64,000 nucleotides of DNA from Achromobacter denitrificans NBRC 15125 (GTDB taxonomy: Bacteria > Pseudomonadota > Gammaproteobacteria > Burkholderiales > Burkholderiaceae_B). A model generated the notes under the pieces. That model made no database searches. It was not told the origin of the DNA and was given only the letters and a program-made list of their open reading frames with translations. Positions 38,999 to 48,891 of the stretch are shown one piece after another. Numbering within the stretch: the stretch's first letter is position 1; the number at the start of each line of letters is the position of its first letter. Where the stretch lies: contig NZ_BCTQ01000033.1 of assembly GCF_001571365.1 (NCBI RefSeq), positions 1-64,000 of the forward strand, written 5' to 3'. The position numbers and the translations under genes were made by a program.

Positions 38999-41900
38999 TC
39001 ACTTCAGGGAGAAGTCCACGCGCGAGGGCAGCCCCTCGTCCTTGATGCCATCGGCGTCCAGTTGCGGCGCAACGATGAACACCCGTTCCGCGAGTCCTTC
39101 CTGGGCTTGCAGCTTCTCATAAACCGCCTGCGCGCGGGCATCCGCCAATTGCCGCAGCTGCTCTTCGCCGACGGGCGCGACGCCGCGCAGCATCTCCTCC
39201 ATCTGCGCGGCCGGGACCGACTTGGCCATGCCGATGAAGTTGCGCGGCTTATCCTTGATATCCGCGTCATCGTAGACCTCTTCGAGGTACTTGGCGCGCT
39301 CGGCGGCCGACACCTGGACGCCGGCCGGGTTCGGCTTCTTGCCGCGCGGCGCCGTGTCGGCGGCCTTGGCGGCGCGGATCTGGTCCTCGATCCAGGCCTG
39401 GCGCAGGCCTTCCATGTCGGTCTTGGGATCGGCGCGGCCGCTGATGTCCATCTTCAGCGCCGGGCGGTCCGTCAGCGCCTTGATCAGCGTATCGATGCGC
39501 TGCTGGCTGTCGTCGGTCAGCGCCGCGCTGCCGGGCGCGAACTCGACGTAGGAGAGTTCCTCGCCGCCGCCGAAGGCCGAGGCCAGCAGGCTGAAGGGCG
39601 AGGTCACGGCCTTAACCACCAGGTTCATCAGCACGCGGACGACGATTCCGCCCACCGAGAACTCGGGATCGTCCAGCGATCCGGAAATCGGGAGGTTGAT
39701 GTCGATGTTGCCGCGCGAGTCTTTCAGCAGGGCCACCGCGAGCAGCACGGGCAGCTTGGTGGCGTCGGGGCTGTTGGTCTTGTCGCCGAAGGTGAGCTGG
39801 TTGAGCACCACGTGGTTGGTGGCCTGCAGCGCGCGGTCCTTGATCTTGTATTCCAGGTCGACCGAGAGCTTGCCGCGCTTGATCGGATAGCCCACGTATT
39901 TGGCGGAATAGGTGTTGAAACGCGGCAGGTCCACGCCCTTGGCCGTGGCCTTCAGGTCCAGGGTGAGGTATTTGGCGAAGGGCTGCACGATGCCGCTGAT
40001 CGACAGCGGCGCCGTGGTGTAGACGCGGCCGGTGACCTTGACCTTGGCGGGCTGGGGATTGGTGGACGAGACCGCCGTGATCGACCCTTCGATGCTGGAC
40101 AGTTCGGCCACGTAGTTGGGCTTCACGAAGCGGTCGGTGAAGGTCATGCGGCCGCGATTCAGGGTGACGCTGTTGACCGAGATGTCGGGCATGGCGCTGC
40201 CGGCGCCGCCCTTGGCGGGAGCGGCCGGCGGCGGCGCGGCGTTGCGGCCCGGGGTCTGCGTGTCCTGCGTGATGGATCCGCCGGCCTGGCCGGGCGCGGC
40301 CACCAGGTCCATGACGTTCAGCCGACCCTGCGCGTTGAGCAGCACGCGGCCGTAGAAGTCTTCCAGCGCGATGTCGCCCAGCTTGGCGCCGATCTTGTCG
40401 CCGGCCACCGAGATGTCCATGCCGGAGAAGCCGAGCCGCTTCCAATTCAGGAAGTCGTCGTTGTTGACCCGGTCCTGGAGGTCCACGCCCGTGATTTCGA
40501 CGCCGCCCTTCCAGCCCGCCTTCATCGGCGTATTGCCGGCCGCGGCCGCGAATTCCGCGTTGCCCTTCGCGCCCAGCGTGATGGCGCGCACGGTGGCGTT
40601 CAGGCTCGACGCCGCGTACGGCGCGAAGGAGGCCACATTCAGTTCCGACAGGTCCACGGAGGTTTTGACCGTCAGCGGCTGCGGCGTGAATGCGCCCTTC
40701 AGGTCCAGCTTGCCGTTGCCCTGGATGCCGGCGGCCGCCAGTGTGAAGTTGCTCTGGCCCGGCCCCATGGCGAGCCGGTCGGCGGTCACGCGCAGGCTCT
40801 GCAAGGCGATGTCCAGCGCGGGCTTGAGGGATTCGTCGCGCGCCTTGAACTGGGTCAGGTCGGCCTGCACCGCGGTCGCGGAGGCGTCCACGGCGCCGTT
40901 CAGCTCGCGCACGTGCACCTGGGCCGCCGCGGCCAGCCGGCCGTCGAGCAACGTGATCGGCGCCGCGCTGCGCACGGCCGGGGCCAGCGGCGCCAGCGCC
41001 ACGTTGCCCAGGCGCACGCCCAGCTCCAGCGACAGCGGCTTCAGGACCAGCGGCCCCTTGGCGCGCAGCCAGCCGCCGTCGGTGCTGTTGTCCATGGTCA
41101 GCCACAGGTTGATGGGCTCGTCCTTGACCTGCGGCAGCGCCACGCCCTCGACCGTGGCGGCCAGGCCGGTGATGACGTAGTCCAGCTTGCTGATCGCGTC
41201 GGTGACGTACAGCTCGCCTTCATGCAGGTTGAAGGCGTCCAGGGTCACCTTCCATTCCCCGGACGCGGGCTCGGGCGCTGGCGCGGCCGGCGCGCCCCCG
41301 TCGGCGGGAGCGGCAGGCGTAGCCGCGCCATCGGCGGGGGCGGAGGGAGTGGTCGGAGCGGCCCCGTTGGCGGGGGCGGCGGGCGCGGTCGCGGCCGGAG
41401 TGGCCGCCTGGTTGGACGCAGCGGGAGCGGTCGCGGACGCAGCAGGCGCAGTCGCGGCGGGAGCAGCCTCCCTGGCGGACGCAGCGGGCGCGGTCGCGGC
41501 AGGAACCGCTTCCTTGGTGGACGCAGCGGGCGCGGTCGCGCCGGGCGCGGCGGGAGCGGCGCCATTGGCAGGCGCGGCGGGCGCCGCCTGGCCCGCGGGT
41601 TTCAGCCCGCTGGCCTTCCTGAGCTTGTCGGCCACCGGCGTGGCGGTCGGCTCGACGCCGCCCAGCTGCTTGAGCTGGGCCACCACGTCCAGCCAGTTCA
41701 AATGCTCGTTGGCGTGGCGCCGCACGTGGATCTGCGGCGCCCAGAGCCCGACCTCGCCCACGTAGACGCGGCGCGCGATGGGTTCCAGTTCCAGGCGGCT
41801 GACGGTCAGCGCGCTCCAGGCCGCCAGGCCCTGGCCCTCGGTATCGCGCAGGTCGAGCCGGCGCAGCCCCAGGTCGCCCACGACGCGGATCTTGGGCGGG

Positions 41901-42730
41901 GCGTCCTTGGGCTGCTCGAAGACCACTTGCAGGTTGGAATCCAGCAGCGCGCTTTCCACCTTGAACGGCAGCGGCATGGGCCAGACGTCGGCCCACTTCT
42001 CCAGCTGCAGGCCGTCGAAGGCCACCCGCAAGGTGGACGACGGCACCACGTCGAACGGACGCGCCACGCCGGTGAGGTCGAAGGGGCTGCCGTTGATCCG
42101 CAGGTGCAGGCGGGGCTGGACGTCGATATCGGTGGCGTACCCGAAGGTGGAGATGAACGGCACGCCCACGCCCAGCTCGTCCACGACCTGCTTGCGGCCC
42201 GTGACCTTGTCGTCGAGCGTGATGGAGCCGTTCTCGATGACCATGTTGTTCAGCGAGAAACGGGGCAGGCCCTCGTCCGGCTTGGGCGGTTCTTCGGGCT
42301 TGGCGGCCGTCAATTCGGCCACGCGTTGCTGAATATCAGAGAAATTGAAGCGCGTGACGTCTTCGCGGACGATGGCGATGTTAGGCTCGCGCAGCGTCAG
42401 TCGATCGACGACTGGCGCGAACCAGAACAGGGAGGTCCAGGCAGCGCTGGCGTCCAGTTCCGCCAGCGTCAGCAGCGGGGTCTGCGAGCCGGGCTGGGCC
42501 ACGGCGAGGTCTCGCGCGCGGATGGTCAGCGTGAAGGGATTGAACGTGATCTTGCCGACGGAGACGTCGCGCCCGATCATCTTGGAGACGTCTTGCGTCA
42601 GGACATTGCCCAGGATCTTGGGGACCTGCCAGGCGGCGACGCCGAAAACAACCAGTATGAATGCCGCGATGCCCAGAAGAATTTTGCCGACCCGGCGTGT
42701 GAACCGAAGTTTTGGCATCCGCAAGGGCAT
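38999..42730 (-). CDS. Giant AsmA-like DUF748 envelope protein
   Basis: A 1243-residue protein with one N-terminal membrane anchor (ILLGIAAFILVVFGVAAWQV, about 17-36) and long repetitive beta-rich DUF748/AsmA-type regions on either side of a low-complexity linker at about residues 380-490, built of Ala/Pro/Thr repeats. The C-terminal 200 residues hold the DUF748 core (VEFAPGSAALTDDSQQRID) with an OmpA-like flavour. AsmA-clan proteins are thought to bridge inner and outer membranes and move phospholipids; this is inferred from the clan. An alternative start lies at MPKLRF, four codons later. It is divergent from moaC. Confidence 0.88.
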   Translation of the reverse strand: MPLRMPKLRFTRRVGKILLGIAAFILVVFGVAAWQVPKILGNVLTQDVSKMIGRDVSVGKITFNPFTLTIRARDLAVAQPGSQTPLLTLAELDASAAWTSLFWFAPVVDRLTLREPNIAIVREDVTRFNFSDIQQRVAELTAAKPEEPPKPDEGLPRFSLNNMVIENGSITLDDKVTGRKQVVDELGVGVPFISTFGYATDIDVQPRLHLRINGSPFDLTGVARPFDVVPSSTLRVAFDGLQLEKWADVWPMPLPFKVESALLDSNLQVVFEQPKDAPPKIRVVGDLGLRRLDLRDTEGQGLAAWSALTVSRLELEPIARRVYVGEVGLWAPQIHVRRHANEHLNWLDVVAQLKQLGGVEPTATPVADKLRKASGLKPAGQAAPAAPANGAAPAAPGATAPAASTKEAVPAATAPAASAREAAPAATAPAASATAPAASNQAATPAATAPAAPANGAAPTTPSAPADGAATPAAPADGGAPAAPAPEPASGEWKVTLDAFNLHEGELYVTDAISKLDYVITGLAATVEGVALPQVKDEPINLWLTMDNSTDGGWLRAKGPLVLKPLSLELGVRLGNVALAPLAPAVRSAAPITLLDGRLAAAAQVHVRELNGAVDASATAVQADLTQFKARDESLKPALDIALQSLRVTADRLAMGPGQSNFTLAAAGIQGNGKLDLKGAFTPQPLTVKTSVDLSELNVASFAPYAASSLNATVRAITLGAKGNAEFAAAAGNTPMKAGWKGGVEITGVDLQDRVNNDDFLNWKRLGFSGMDISVAGDKIGAKLGDIALEDFYGRVLLNAQGRLNVMDLVAAPGQAGGSITQDTQTPGRNAAPPPAAPAKGGAGSAMPDISVNSVTLNRGRMTFTDRFVKPNYVAELSSIEGSITAVSSTNPQPAKVKVTGRVYTTAPLSISGIVQPFAKYLTLDLKATAKGVDLPRFNTYSAKYVGYPIKRGKLSVDLEYKIKDRALQATNHVVLNQLTFGDKTNSPDATKLPVLLAVALLKDSRGNIDINLPISGSLDDPEFSVGGIVVRVLMNLVVKAVTSPFSLLASAFGGGEELSYVEFAPGSAALTDDSQQRIDTLIKALTDRPALKMDISGRADPKTDMEGLRQAWIEDQIRAAKAADTAPRGKKPNPAGVQVSAAERAKYLEEVYDDADIKDKPRNFIGMAKSVPAAQMEEMLRGVAPVGEEQLRQLADARAQAVYEKLQAQEGLAERVFIVAPQLDADGIKDEGLPSRVDFSLK

Positions 42731-42835
42731 TGCGCGTCTCCTGATACGAATTGAAGGCCGTGCGATCCCGTCCTTCTAATGACTACAGGCGCGATTATCG
42801 CGCCCCCTGCACCGCTCGTCTATCATAGGCGTATC

Positions 42836-42870
42836 AGCGGCCGTGCCCGGCCAGCCGGGGCCGCTCTTTT
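42836..42870 (+). terminator. Hairpin with T-run just upstream of moaC
   Basis: AGCGGCC (42836-42842) pairs with GGCCGCT (42859-42865), with an inner CCCGG/CCGGG stem, followed by CTTTT. It lies 31 bp before the moaC ATG. It resembles an attenuator for a + strand transcript starting at the divergent promoter region, or it shields moaC from antisense reading through the DUF748 leader. Confidence 0.45.
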
Positions 42871-42901
42871 CAATCATTAACAATTATCGCTCCCGATCCT
42901 C

Positions 42902-43390
42902 ATGTCCACGTCCACCCCTACCTTGAGCCACCTGGATGAAGCCGGCCAGGTCCGCATGGTCGACGTCATCGCCAAGACGGATACCGAGCGCGTGGCCATC
43001 GCCACCGCCGCCGTGCGCATGAACGCCGTGGCCTACGGCCTGCTGACCCAGCCGGGCCAGGGCAAAGGCGAGGTCCTCAATACCGCCCGCGTGGCCGCCA
43101 TCCTGGCCGCCAAGCGCTGCGCCGAGCTGATCCCGCTCTGCCACAGCCTGCCGCTGTCCTTCGTCGGCGTCGAGTTCGCGCTGGACGACGACGCGCACCG
43201 CATCGACATCCTGGCCACCTGCCGCACCAGTTACAAGACGGGCGTGGAAATGGAAGCCATGACGGCGTGCAGCGTGGCGGCGCTGACCATCTACGATATG
43301 TGCAAGGCCGCCGACAAGGGCATCGTGATCGAACATGTTCGCCTTAAGTACAAGGCGGGAGGAAAAAGCGGTGAGTGGCGCAACGATTAA
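42902..43390 (+). CDS. moaC: Cyclic pyranopterin monophosphate synthase
   Basis: MoaC acts after MoaA to form cyclic pyranopterin monophosphate, the first intermediate of molybdenum cofactor. The 162-residue product has LSHLDEAGQVRMVDVIAKTD, LIPLCHSLPLSFVGVE, the active-site TCRTSYKTGVEMEAMTACSV and AADKGIVIEHVRLKYKAGGK with the catalytic Lys residues. It starts the moaC-moaD-moaE-moaB-moeA run and overlaps moaD by 20 bp. MoaA is encoded in the same island on the opposite strand. Confidence 0.97.
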   Translation: MSTSTPTLSHLDEAGQVRMVDVIAKTDTERVAIATAAVRMNAVAYGLLTQPGQGKGEVLNTARVAAILAAKRCAELIPLCHSLPLSFVGVEFALDDDAHRIDILATCRTSYKTGVEMEAMTACSVAALTIYDMCKAADKGIVIEHVRLKYKAGGKSGEWRND

Positions 43391-43622
43391 TCTTCTCTAC
43401 TTCGCGCGCGTGGCCGAGCTGGTCGGCAAGCGCTCCGAATCCTGGCCCGTGGAAGGCGATTCCACCGGCGCGCAACTGCTCGCGGCCCTGGGCGAACGCT
43501 ATCCCCAGCTGGCCCCGGCGGCGCGCCTGAAGCTGGCCATCAACCAGACGCACGCCAAGCCCTCCGCCCCCATCCGCGCGGGCGACGAGGTCGCGGTTTT
43601 CGAACCCGTCACCGGAGGGTGA
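43371..43622 (+). CDS. moaD: Molybdopterin synthase small (sulfur carrier) subunit
   Basis: An 83-residue ubiquitin-like sulfur carrier ending in the essential Gly-Gly (EPVTGG), which is thiocarboxylated and gives sulfur to MoaE. The core INLLYFARVAELVGKRSE is typical. The GTG start at 43371 is chosen because GGGAGG lies about eight bases before it inside moaC and it gives the normal length; the longer frame from 43335 reads through moaC. Confidence 0.94.
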   Translation: MSGATINLLYFARVAELVGKRSESWPVEGDSTGAQLLAALGERYPQLAPAARLKLAINQTHAKPSAPIRAGDEVAVFEPVTGG

Positions 43623-43627
43623 ACGCC

Positions 43628-44191
43628 ATGATCAGCGTCCAGGAAGCCGATTTCGACGGCGCCGCGCTCACGGCCGCGCTGCGCGAGCGCGCCGGGCCGG
43701 GCGTGGGCGGCATCGTCACCTTCGTGGGCTACGTGCGCGACTACGCGCCCGATTCGCCCACCGACACGCTCTTTCTCGAACACTATCCCGGCATGTGCGA
43801 GCGCGAGCTCGAAGAGATCGCCGCCACCGCCCGGGCCCGCTGGAGCCTCGACGGCACCGTGATCGTGCACCGCGTCGGCGCGCTGCCGCGCAACGCGCAG
43901 ATCGTCTTCGTGGCGGCGGCCAGCGCCCACCGCGGCGACGCCTTCCGCGGCTGTGAATACATCATCGACGCGCTCAAGACGCGCGCGCCCTTCTGGAAGC
44001 GCGAAACCCTCGCGGACGGCGGCAGCTTCTGGGTGGAACAACGCCAATCCGACCAGGACCGCACGCAGTCCTGGGATGAAAAGGCCCCCACGCCGCACGC
44101 TACGCGCTTGCTGCCCCCCGAGGGGGCCGTTTTTGCCTCGGGGCGGCCCAGCGGCAAAAAATCCTCAACGACAAAGAAGGAGCATCCATGA
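43628..44191 (+). CDS. moaE: Molybdopterin synthase catalytic subunit with C-terminal extension
   Basis: MoaE assembles the dithiolene of molybdopterin with MoaD. Family blocks are GGIVTFVGYVRD, LEHYPGMCEREL, IVHRVGALP, AAASAHRGDAF and DALKTRAPFWKRE with the catalytic Lys. The normal family length is about 150; this product runs to 187 because about 40 residues are added after WVEQRQ. The DNA of this extension looks like an intergenic GC repeat and contains an intrinsic terminator (44113-44134). The ATG at 43628 has GGAGG nine bases upstream; a GTG at 43619 is also in frame. Confidence 0.93.
   Translation: MISVQEADFDGAALTAALRERAGPGVGGIVTFVGYVRDYAPDSPTDTLFLEHYPGMCERELEEIAATARARWSLDGTVIVHRVGALPRNAQIVFVAAASAHRGDAFRGCEYIIDALKTRAPFWKRETLADGGSFWVEQRQSDQDRTQSWDEKAPTPHATRLLPPEGAVFASGRPSGKKSSTTKKEHP
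44113..44134 (+). terminator. Intrinsic terminator inside the 3' end of moaE
   Basis: GCCCCC (44113-44118), loop CGA and GGGGGC (44122-44127) are followed by CG and five Ts. It has all the marks of a Rho-independent terminator but lies within the moaE reading frame, upstream of moaB and moeA. While ribosomes translate through to the stop at 44191 the hairpin would be blocked. Confidence 0.7.
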
Positions 44192-44709
44192 GCGACGAAA
44201 GCCCCGTTTCGCTGGCCTGCGCCGTGCTGACGGTCAGCGATACCCGCAGCGCGGGCGACGACACGTCCGGCAACCTGCTCGCCCAGAACCTGGCCCGGGC
44301 CGGCCATCAATGCGTGCGCCGCGACATCGTCAAGGACAACGTCTACCAGATCCGCCGCATCCTGAGCGACTGGATCGCCGACCCCGAAGTCCAGGTCATT
44401 CTCACGACCGGCGGCACCGGCTTCTCGCACCGCGACTACACGCCCGCGGCCGTGCTGCCCCTGCTGGACCGTGAAATTCCCGGCTTCGGGGAGCTCTTCC
44501 GCCAGATTTCCCATACCGAGATCGGCAGCTCCACCATCCAGTCCCGGGCCTTCGCCGGCTCCGCCAACGAAACGCTGATCTTCTGCCTGCCGGGCTCCAA
44601 CAATGCGTGCGAGACCGCCTGGGAGCGCATTCTCCTGGAGCAGCTCGACAGCCGCCATCGGCCCTGCAATTTCGCCACCCATTTCAAGAACCGCGAAGAA
44701 GACAACTGA
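44188..44709 (+). CDS. moaB: Molybdopterin adenylyltransferase-type protein MoaB
   Basis: A 173-residue member of the MogA/MoaB fold that binds molybdopterin and adenylates it. The signature LTTGGTGFSHRDYTPAAV (about residues 71-88) and the LPGSNNACETAWERIL motif are clear. It starts four bases before the moaE stop, with AAGGAG eight bases upstream, and is followed by moeA after three bases. In this lineage it may serve as the functional MogA, since no separate mog gene is seen. Confidence 0.93.
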   Translation: MSDESPVSLACAVLTVSDTRSAGDDTSGNLLAQNLARAGHQCVRRDIVKDNVYQIRRILSDWIADPEVQVILTTGGTGFSHRDYTPAAVLPLLDREIPGFGELFRQISHTEIGSSTIQSRAFAGSANETLIFCLPGSNNACETAWERILLEQLDSRHRPCNFATHFKNREEDN

Positions 44710-44712
44710 CCC

Positions 44713-45918
44713 ATGCTGGATTTCGATCAAGCCCAGACCCTGCTGGCCAACGCCGCCGGCCCGTTGCAGCGCCACGAGGAAGTCAGCCTGGCGGACGCCG
44801 CCGGCCGCGTGCTGGCCGGCGATCTCGACGCGACCGTGGACATCCCCCCGGCCGACAATAGCGCCATGGACGGCTACGCGCTGCGCGCGGCCGACTGGGG
44901 CGCCGGCGTCCGGCTGCCCATCCAGCAGCGCTGCTACGCCGGCGACGTGCCCGAGCCGCTCAAGCCCGGCCATGCCATCCGCCTGTTCACCGGCAGCGTG
45001 ATCCCCGACGGCGCAGACACCGTCGTCATGCAGGAAGACACCACGGAAGCCGACAACCAGGTCGAAATCTCGCGCCCGCCCAAGCCCGGCCAGCACATCC
45101 GCCGGCGCGGCGAGGACACCCTGGCCGGCGCGCCGCTGCTGGCCGCGGGCACGCTGCTCGAAGCCGCGCACGTGGCGTTGCTGGCCTCGCAAGGCCTGGC
45201 CAGCGTGCGCGTCTTCGGCCAATTGCGCGTAGGCATCCTGACCACCGGCGACGAGCTGGTCCTGCCCGGCCAGCCGCGCGCGACCGAGCAGATCTACAAC
45301 TCCAACGGCCCCATGCTGGCCGCGCTCGCGCGCGGCATGGGCGCCCTGCCCGTTCACGTCCTGCACGCTCGCGATACCGAGGAAGACCTGCTGGCCGCCT
45401 TCAAGACGCTGCTGGCCGACTGCGACCTGGTGCTGAGCGTGGGCGGCGTGTCGGTCGGCGAACGCGACCTGGTCAAGCCCGCGCTGGCCGCGCTGGGCGG
45501 CGAGCTGTCGCTGTGGAAGGTGCGCATGAAGCCGGGCAAGCCGGTGGCGCTGGCCAACATCGGCGGCAAGCCCGTGGTGAGCCTGCCCGGCAATCCGGTG
45601 TCGGCCTACGCGGTGTTCGCCATGCTGGTCACGCCCCTGGTGCGCCGGATGCAGGGCCGCGAAACGCTGTTCCCGCCGATCAGCCAGCTGCCCCTGCGCA
45701 CCGAGCATCCGCGCCAGGACGCCCGCGAGGAATTCCTGCGGGTGCAGCGCCGCGTCGCGGACGACGGCAGCGCCGAGCTGGTGCCTTACGGCCATCAGGG
45801 TTCGGGAGTGATCAGTTCGTTGCCCTGGTCCACCGGCCTGGCCCGCCTGGCGGCGGACGTGCTGGTGCAGGACGGAGAGCGGGTCGCTTATTACGACCTG
45901 CGTCACTGGCTGGCGTAG
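44713..45918 (+). CDS. moeA: Molybdopterin molybdenumtransferase
   Basis: MoeA inserts molybdate into adenylated molybdopterin. The 401-residue protein contains the N-terminal PADNSAMDGYALRAAD, the TGSVIPDGADTVVMQED motif, a central MoaB-like domain with LTTGDELVLPG, IYNSNGPML and SVGGVSVGERD, then VRMKPGKPVALANIGGKPVV with SLPGNPVSAYAVF. Length matches E. coli MoeA (411). Its last 16 bp overlap the end of the convergent mobA. Confidence 0.97.
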   Translation: MLDFDQAQTLLANAAGPLQRHEEVSLADAAGRVLAGDLDATVDIPPADNSAMDGYALRAADWGAGVRLPIQQRCYAGDVPEPLKPGHAIRLFTGSVIPDGADTVVMQEDTTEADNQVEISRPPKPGQHIRRRGEDTLAGAPLLAAGTLLEAAHVALLASQGLASVRVFGQLRVGILTTGDELVLPGQPRATEQIYNSNGPMLAALARGMGALPVHVLHARDTEEDLLAAFKTLLADCDLVLSVGGVSVGERDLVKPALAALGGELSLWKVRMKPGKPVALANIGGKPVVSLPGNPVSAYAVFAMLVTPLVRRMQGRETLFPPISQLPLRTEHPRQDAREEFLRVQRRVADDGSAELVPYGHQGSGVISSLPWSTGLARLAADVLVQDGERVAYYDLRHWLA

Positions 45919-46530
45919 CGTTCCGCCGCCGCCAGTTCTTCGGGCGTATTGACGTTCACGAAGGCCTCGGGCGCGTCGTCGAAGCGGGCTTCGACGCCGC
46001 CCATCCTGGCCTGCCACAAACCCACCTTGCGGTCGCCGCCTCTCAGGTAGCCGAGCAGGTCGGGCAATAGCGAGGCGCGCACGGCCATGCAGGCCGAATG
46101 CCGCTGGCCGCCGGCCACGGCATAGACCAGCGGCGCATCCGCGGACCGGGCCGCCGCGACCAGCCTGGCGGCCAGGTCGGACGGCAGGAACGGCGTGTCG
46201 CAGGGCGCCACCACCAGCCATTCCGCACTGCCGGCCACGGCCAGCCCCGCGGCGATGCCCAGCAGCGGCCCTTGCCAGACGCCCAGTTCCGGCTCGCCGT
46301 CGCGCACGACCTCGCCGTAGGGGGCGTAGCGCTCCGTGTGGCGGTTGGCGCTGATGATGAGCCGGCCCACCTGGGGCGCCAGGCGGCGCGCGACGTGCGC
46401 CACCATGGGTTCGCCGCGTAGCATGACCAGCCCCTTGTCCTGCCCGTTCATGCGGGCGCCCTGCCCGCCGGCCAGGATCAGGCCGGCAATGCCGGCCGCG
46501 GCGGACGCCGCGCGGGATTCAGCCGCCGAG

Positions 46531-46538
<8 letters not shown>
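45903..46538 (-). CDS. mobA: Molybdenum cofactor guanylyltransferase
   Basis: MobA attaches GMP to Mo-molybdopterin to give the bis-MGD cofactor that FdsA requires. The 211-residue nucleotidyltransferase has the GTP-binding [18 protein letters not shown] (about residues 18-35), the metal-binding Asp in [15 protein letters not shown] and VNVNTPEEL at the C-terminus. The start overlaps the end of moaA by eight bases, so the two are translationally coupled. Its 3' end overlaps moeA tail to tail. Confidence 0.96.
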
Positions 46539-47669
<1,131 letters not shown>

Positions 47670-47673
<4 letters not shown>

Positions 47674-48749
47674 GGGAACGCCTCTTCCAGGGTTTGCAGC
47701 CGGCCGGTGTCGCGGGCGTCGTAGCCGACGAGCTGGCCGACGTAGCCGACGTAGTCCGGGCTGCGCATGATGGACAGCAGGTCGCGCATGGCGGGCGTTT
47801 CCAGCGAGGACTTGCGGATGGCGAAGAAATACCGTTCGCGCACCAGGGGAATGAAGTCCAGCCCGAAGCGGCAGGCGGCGGTTTCGACCCCCATGCCGGT
47901 GTCCGCCATGCCGCTGGCGATGTGCGCGGCGATGGCCATGTGGGTGAACTCGTTGGTTTCATAGCCCTGGACTTCGCCGATCGAGACCCCGGCGCGTTGC
48001 AGCATCAGCCCTACCAGGTAACGGGTGCTGGAGCCAATCTGGCGGTTGACGAAGCGCACGTCGGGGCGCGCCAGGTCCGCCATGCCGCGTATGCCCTTGG
48101 GGTTGCCGGCCGTGACGAACAGGCCGGCGTTGCGCACCGCCAGGTGGATGAGCATGTATTCGTCCGCGTGCAGCCACTGCGCGTAGCGCTCCATGATGGG
48201 CGCCTCGAAGTCGCCCAGCGGCACCTGGAAACCGGCCAGATCGCATTCGTGGCGTTCGAGCGAGGCCAGCGCCTCGATGGCGGTGCGGTAGCGCAGTTCC
48301 AGGCCGGGCTTGCGGCTGCCCATGTGCTGCATCAGCGATTCCACCGCGAAGCCGTGGCTGGCATGCAGCCGCAGGTGCGGGCCGCTTTCGGGCAGCAGGC
48401 GCTCCAGCTCTTCCTGCAGTTCCGACGCCATGCTGTCCAGCGTGGGCATCAGGCGCGCCTCGATGCGCCGGTTGGCCCACAGCAGGCGCTGCGCGAACGG
48501 CGCGAGCTGGGTGCCCTGGCGGCGGTTGGTGATCAGCAGCTGCGTGCCGAAGATCTCCTCGAAACGGCGCAGCACGCCCCAGGCATGCCGGTACGACAGT
48601 CCGCAGGCGCGGCAGGCGCCGGCGATGTTGCCGGTGGCGTCGATGGCCGACAGCAACGCGAGCATGTCCTGCAAGGGCACGGGCGCCGATTCGCCGTCGC
48701 CGCCCAGCGTCCATTGCGGCCGCAGGCCGATGCGGAATTTATATGTCAT
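47670..48749 (-). CDS. fdsR: FdsR-like regulator (ModE-type HTH plus ligand-binding domain)
   Basis: A 359-residue regulator: an N-terminal ModE/LysR-like winged helix at about residues 25-90 ([20 protein letters not shown], then [20 protein letters not shown]) and a periplasmic-binding-protein-like ligand domain at about 125-350 ([17 protein letters not shown]). This architecture, and its place divergent from fdsG, match FdsR, which controls the fds operon in Ralstonia/Cupriavidus. Formate or a related metabolite is the likely signal, by analogy. It heads an overlapping fdsR-moaA-mobA operon. Its own start codon region contains a TTTATATG half-site like those of the operator candidate at 48814-48841. 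Confidence 0.88.
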
Positions 48750-48759
48750 TTATTTCTTA

Positions 48760-48788
48760 TTGAACGCGTTCATTTACCCCGCTAGAGT
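48760..48788 (+). promoter_or_regulatory. Candidate fdsG promoter
   Basis: TTGAAC (48760-48765), 17 bp and TAGAGT (48783-48788) form a sigma-70-like promoter on the + strand. The perfect 12-bp palindrome TGAACGCGTTCA (48761-48772) covers the -35 element and could be a regulator site. Confidence 0.45.
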
Positions 48789-48813
48789 ACACAAATAACG
48801 CGACGGACGGGCA

Positions 48814-48841
48814 TTTTATATGCACATGAAAACATATAAAA
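48814..48841. promoter_or_regulatory. Inverted repeat upstream of fdsG, candidate FdsR/ModE-type operator
   Basis: TTTTATATG (48814-48822) and CATATAAAA (48833-48841) are perfect 9-bp arms with a 10-bp spacer, an AT-rich island between divergent fdsR and fdsG. The TATAT character recalls ModE boxes, and FdsR has a ModE-like DNA-binding domain. A further TTTATATG half-site lies at 48738-48745 across the fdsR start. Confidence 0.55.
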
Positions 48842-48891
48842 ACCCCAAAAAGCATCCGTCCCAGACAACAGCAACGCAGGAGGAGACCGAC

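Noticed and set aside
38744-42754. A 1336-codon open frame on the + strand opposite the DUF748 gene
   Set aside because: Its composition is Arg/Gly/His-rich with no domains, as expected for an antisense shadow in GC-rich DNA; the opposite strand encodes a clear DUF748 protein.
42731-42901. Molybdenum-cofactor riboswitch upstream of moaC
   Set aside because: Hairpins exist, but no conserved Moco riboswitch core could be recognised by eye; recorded only as a possible attenuator.
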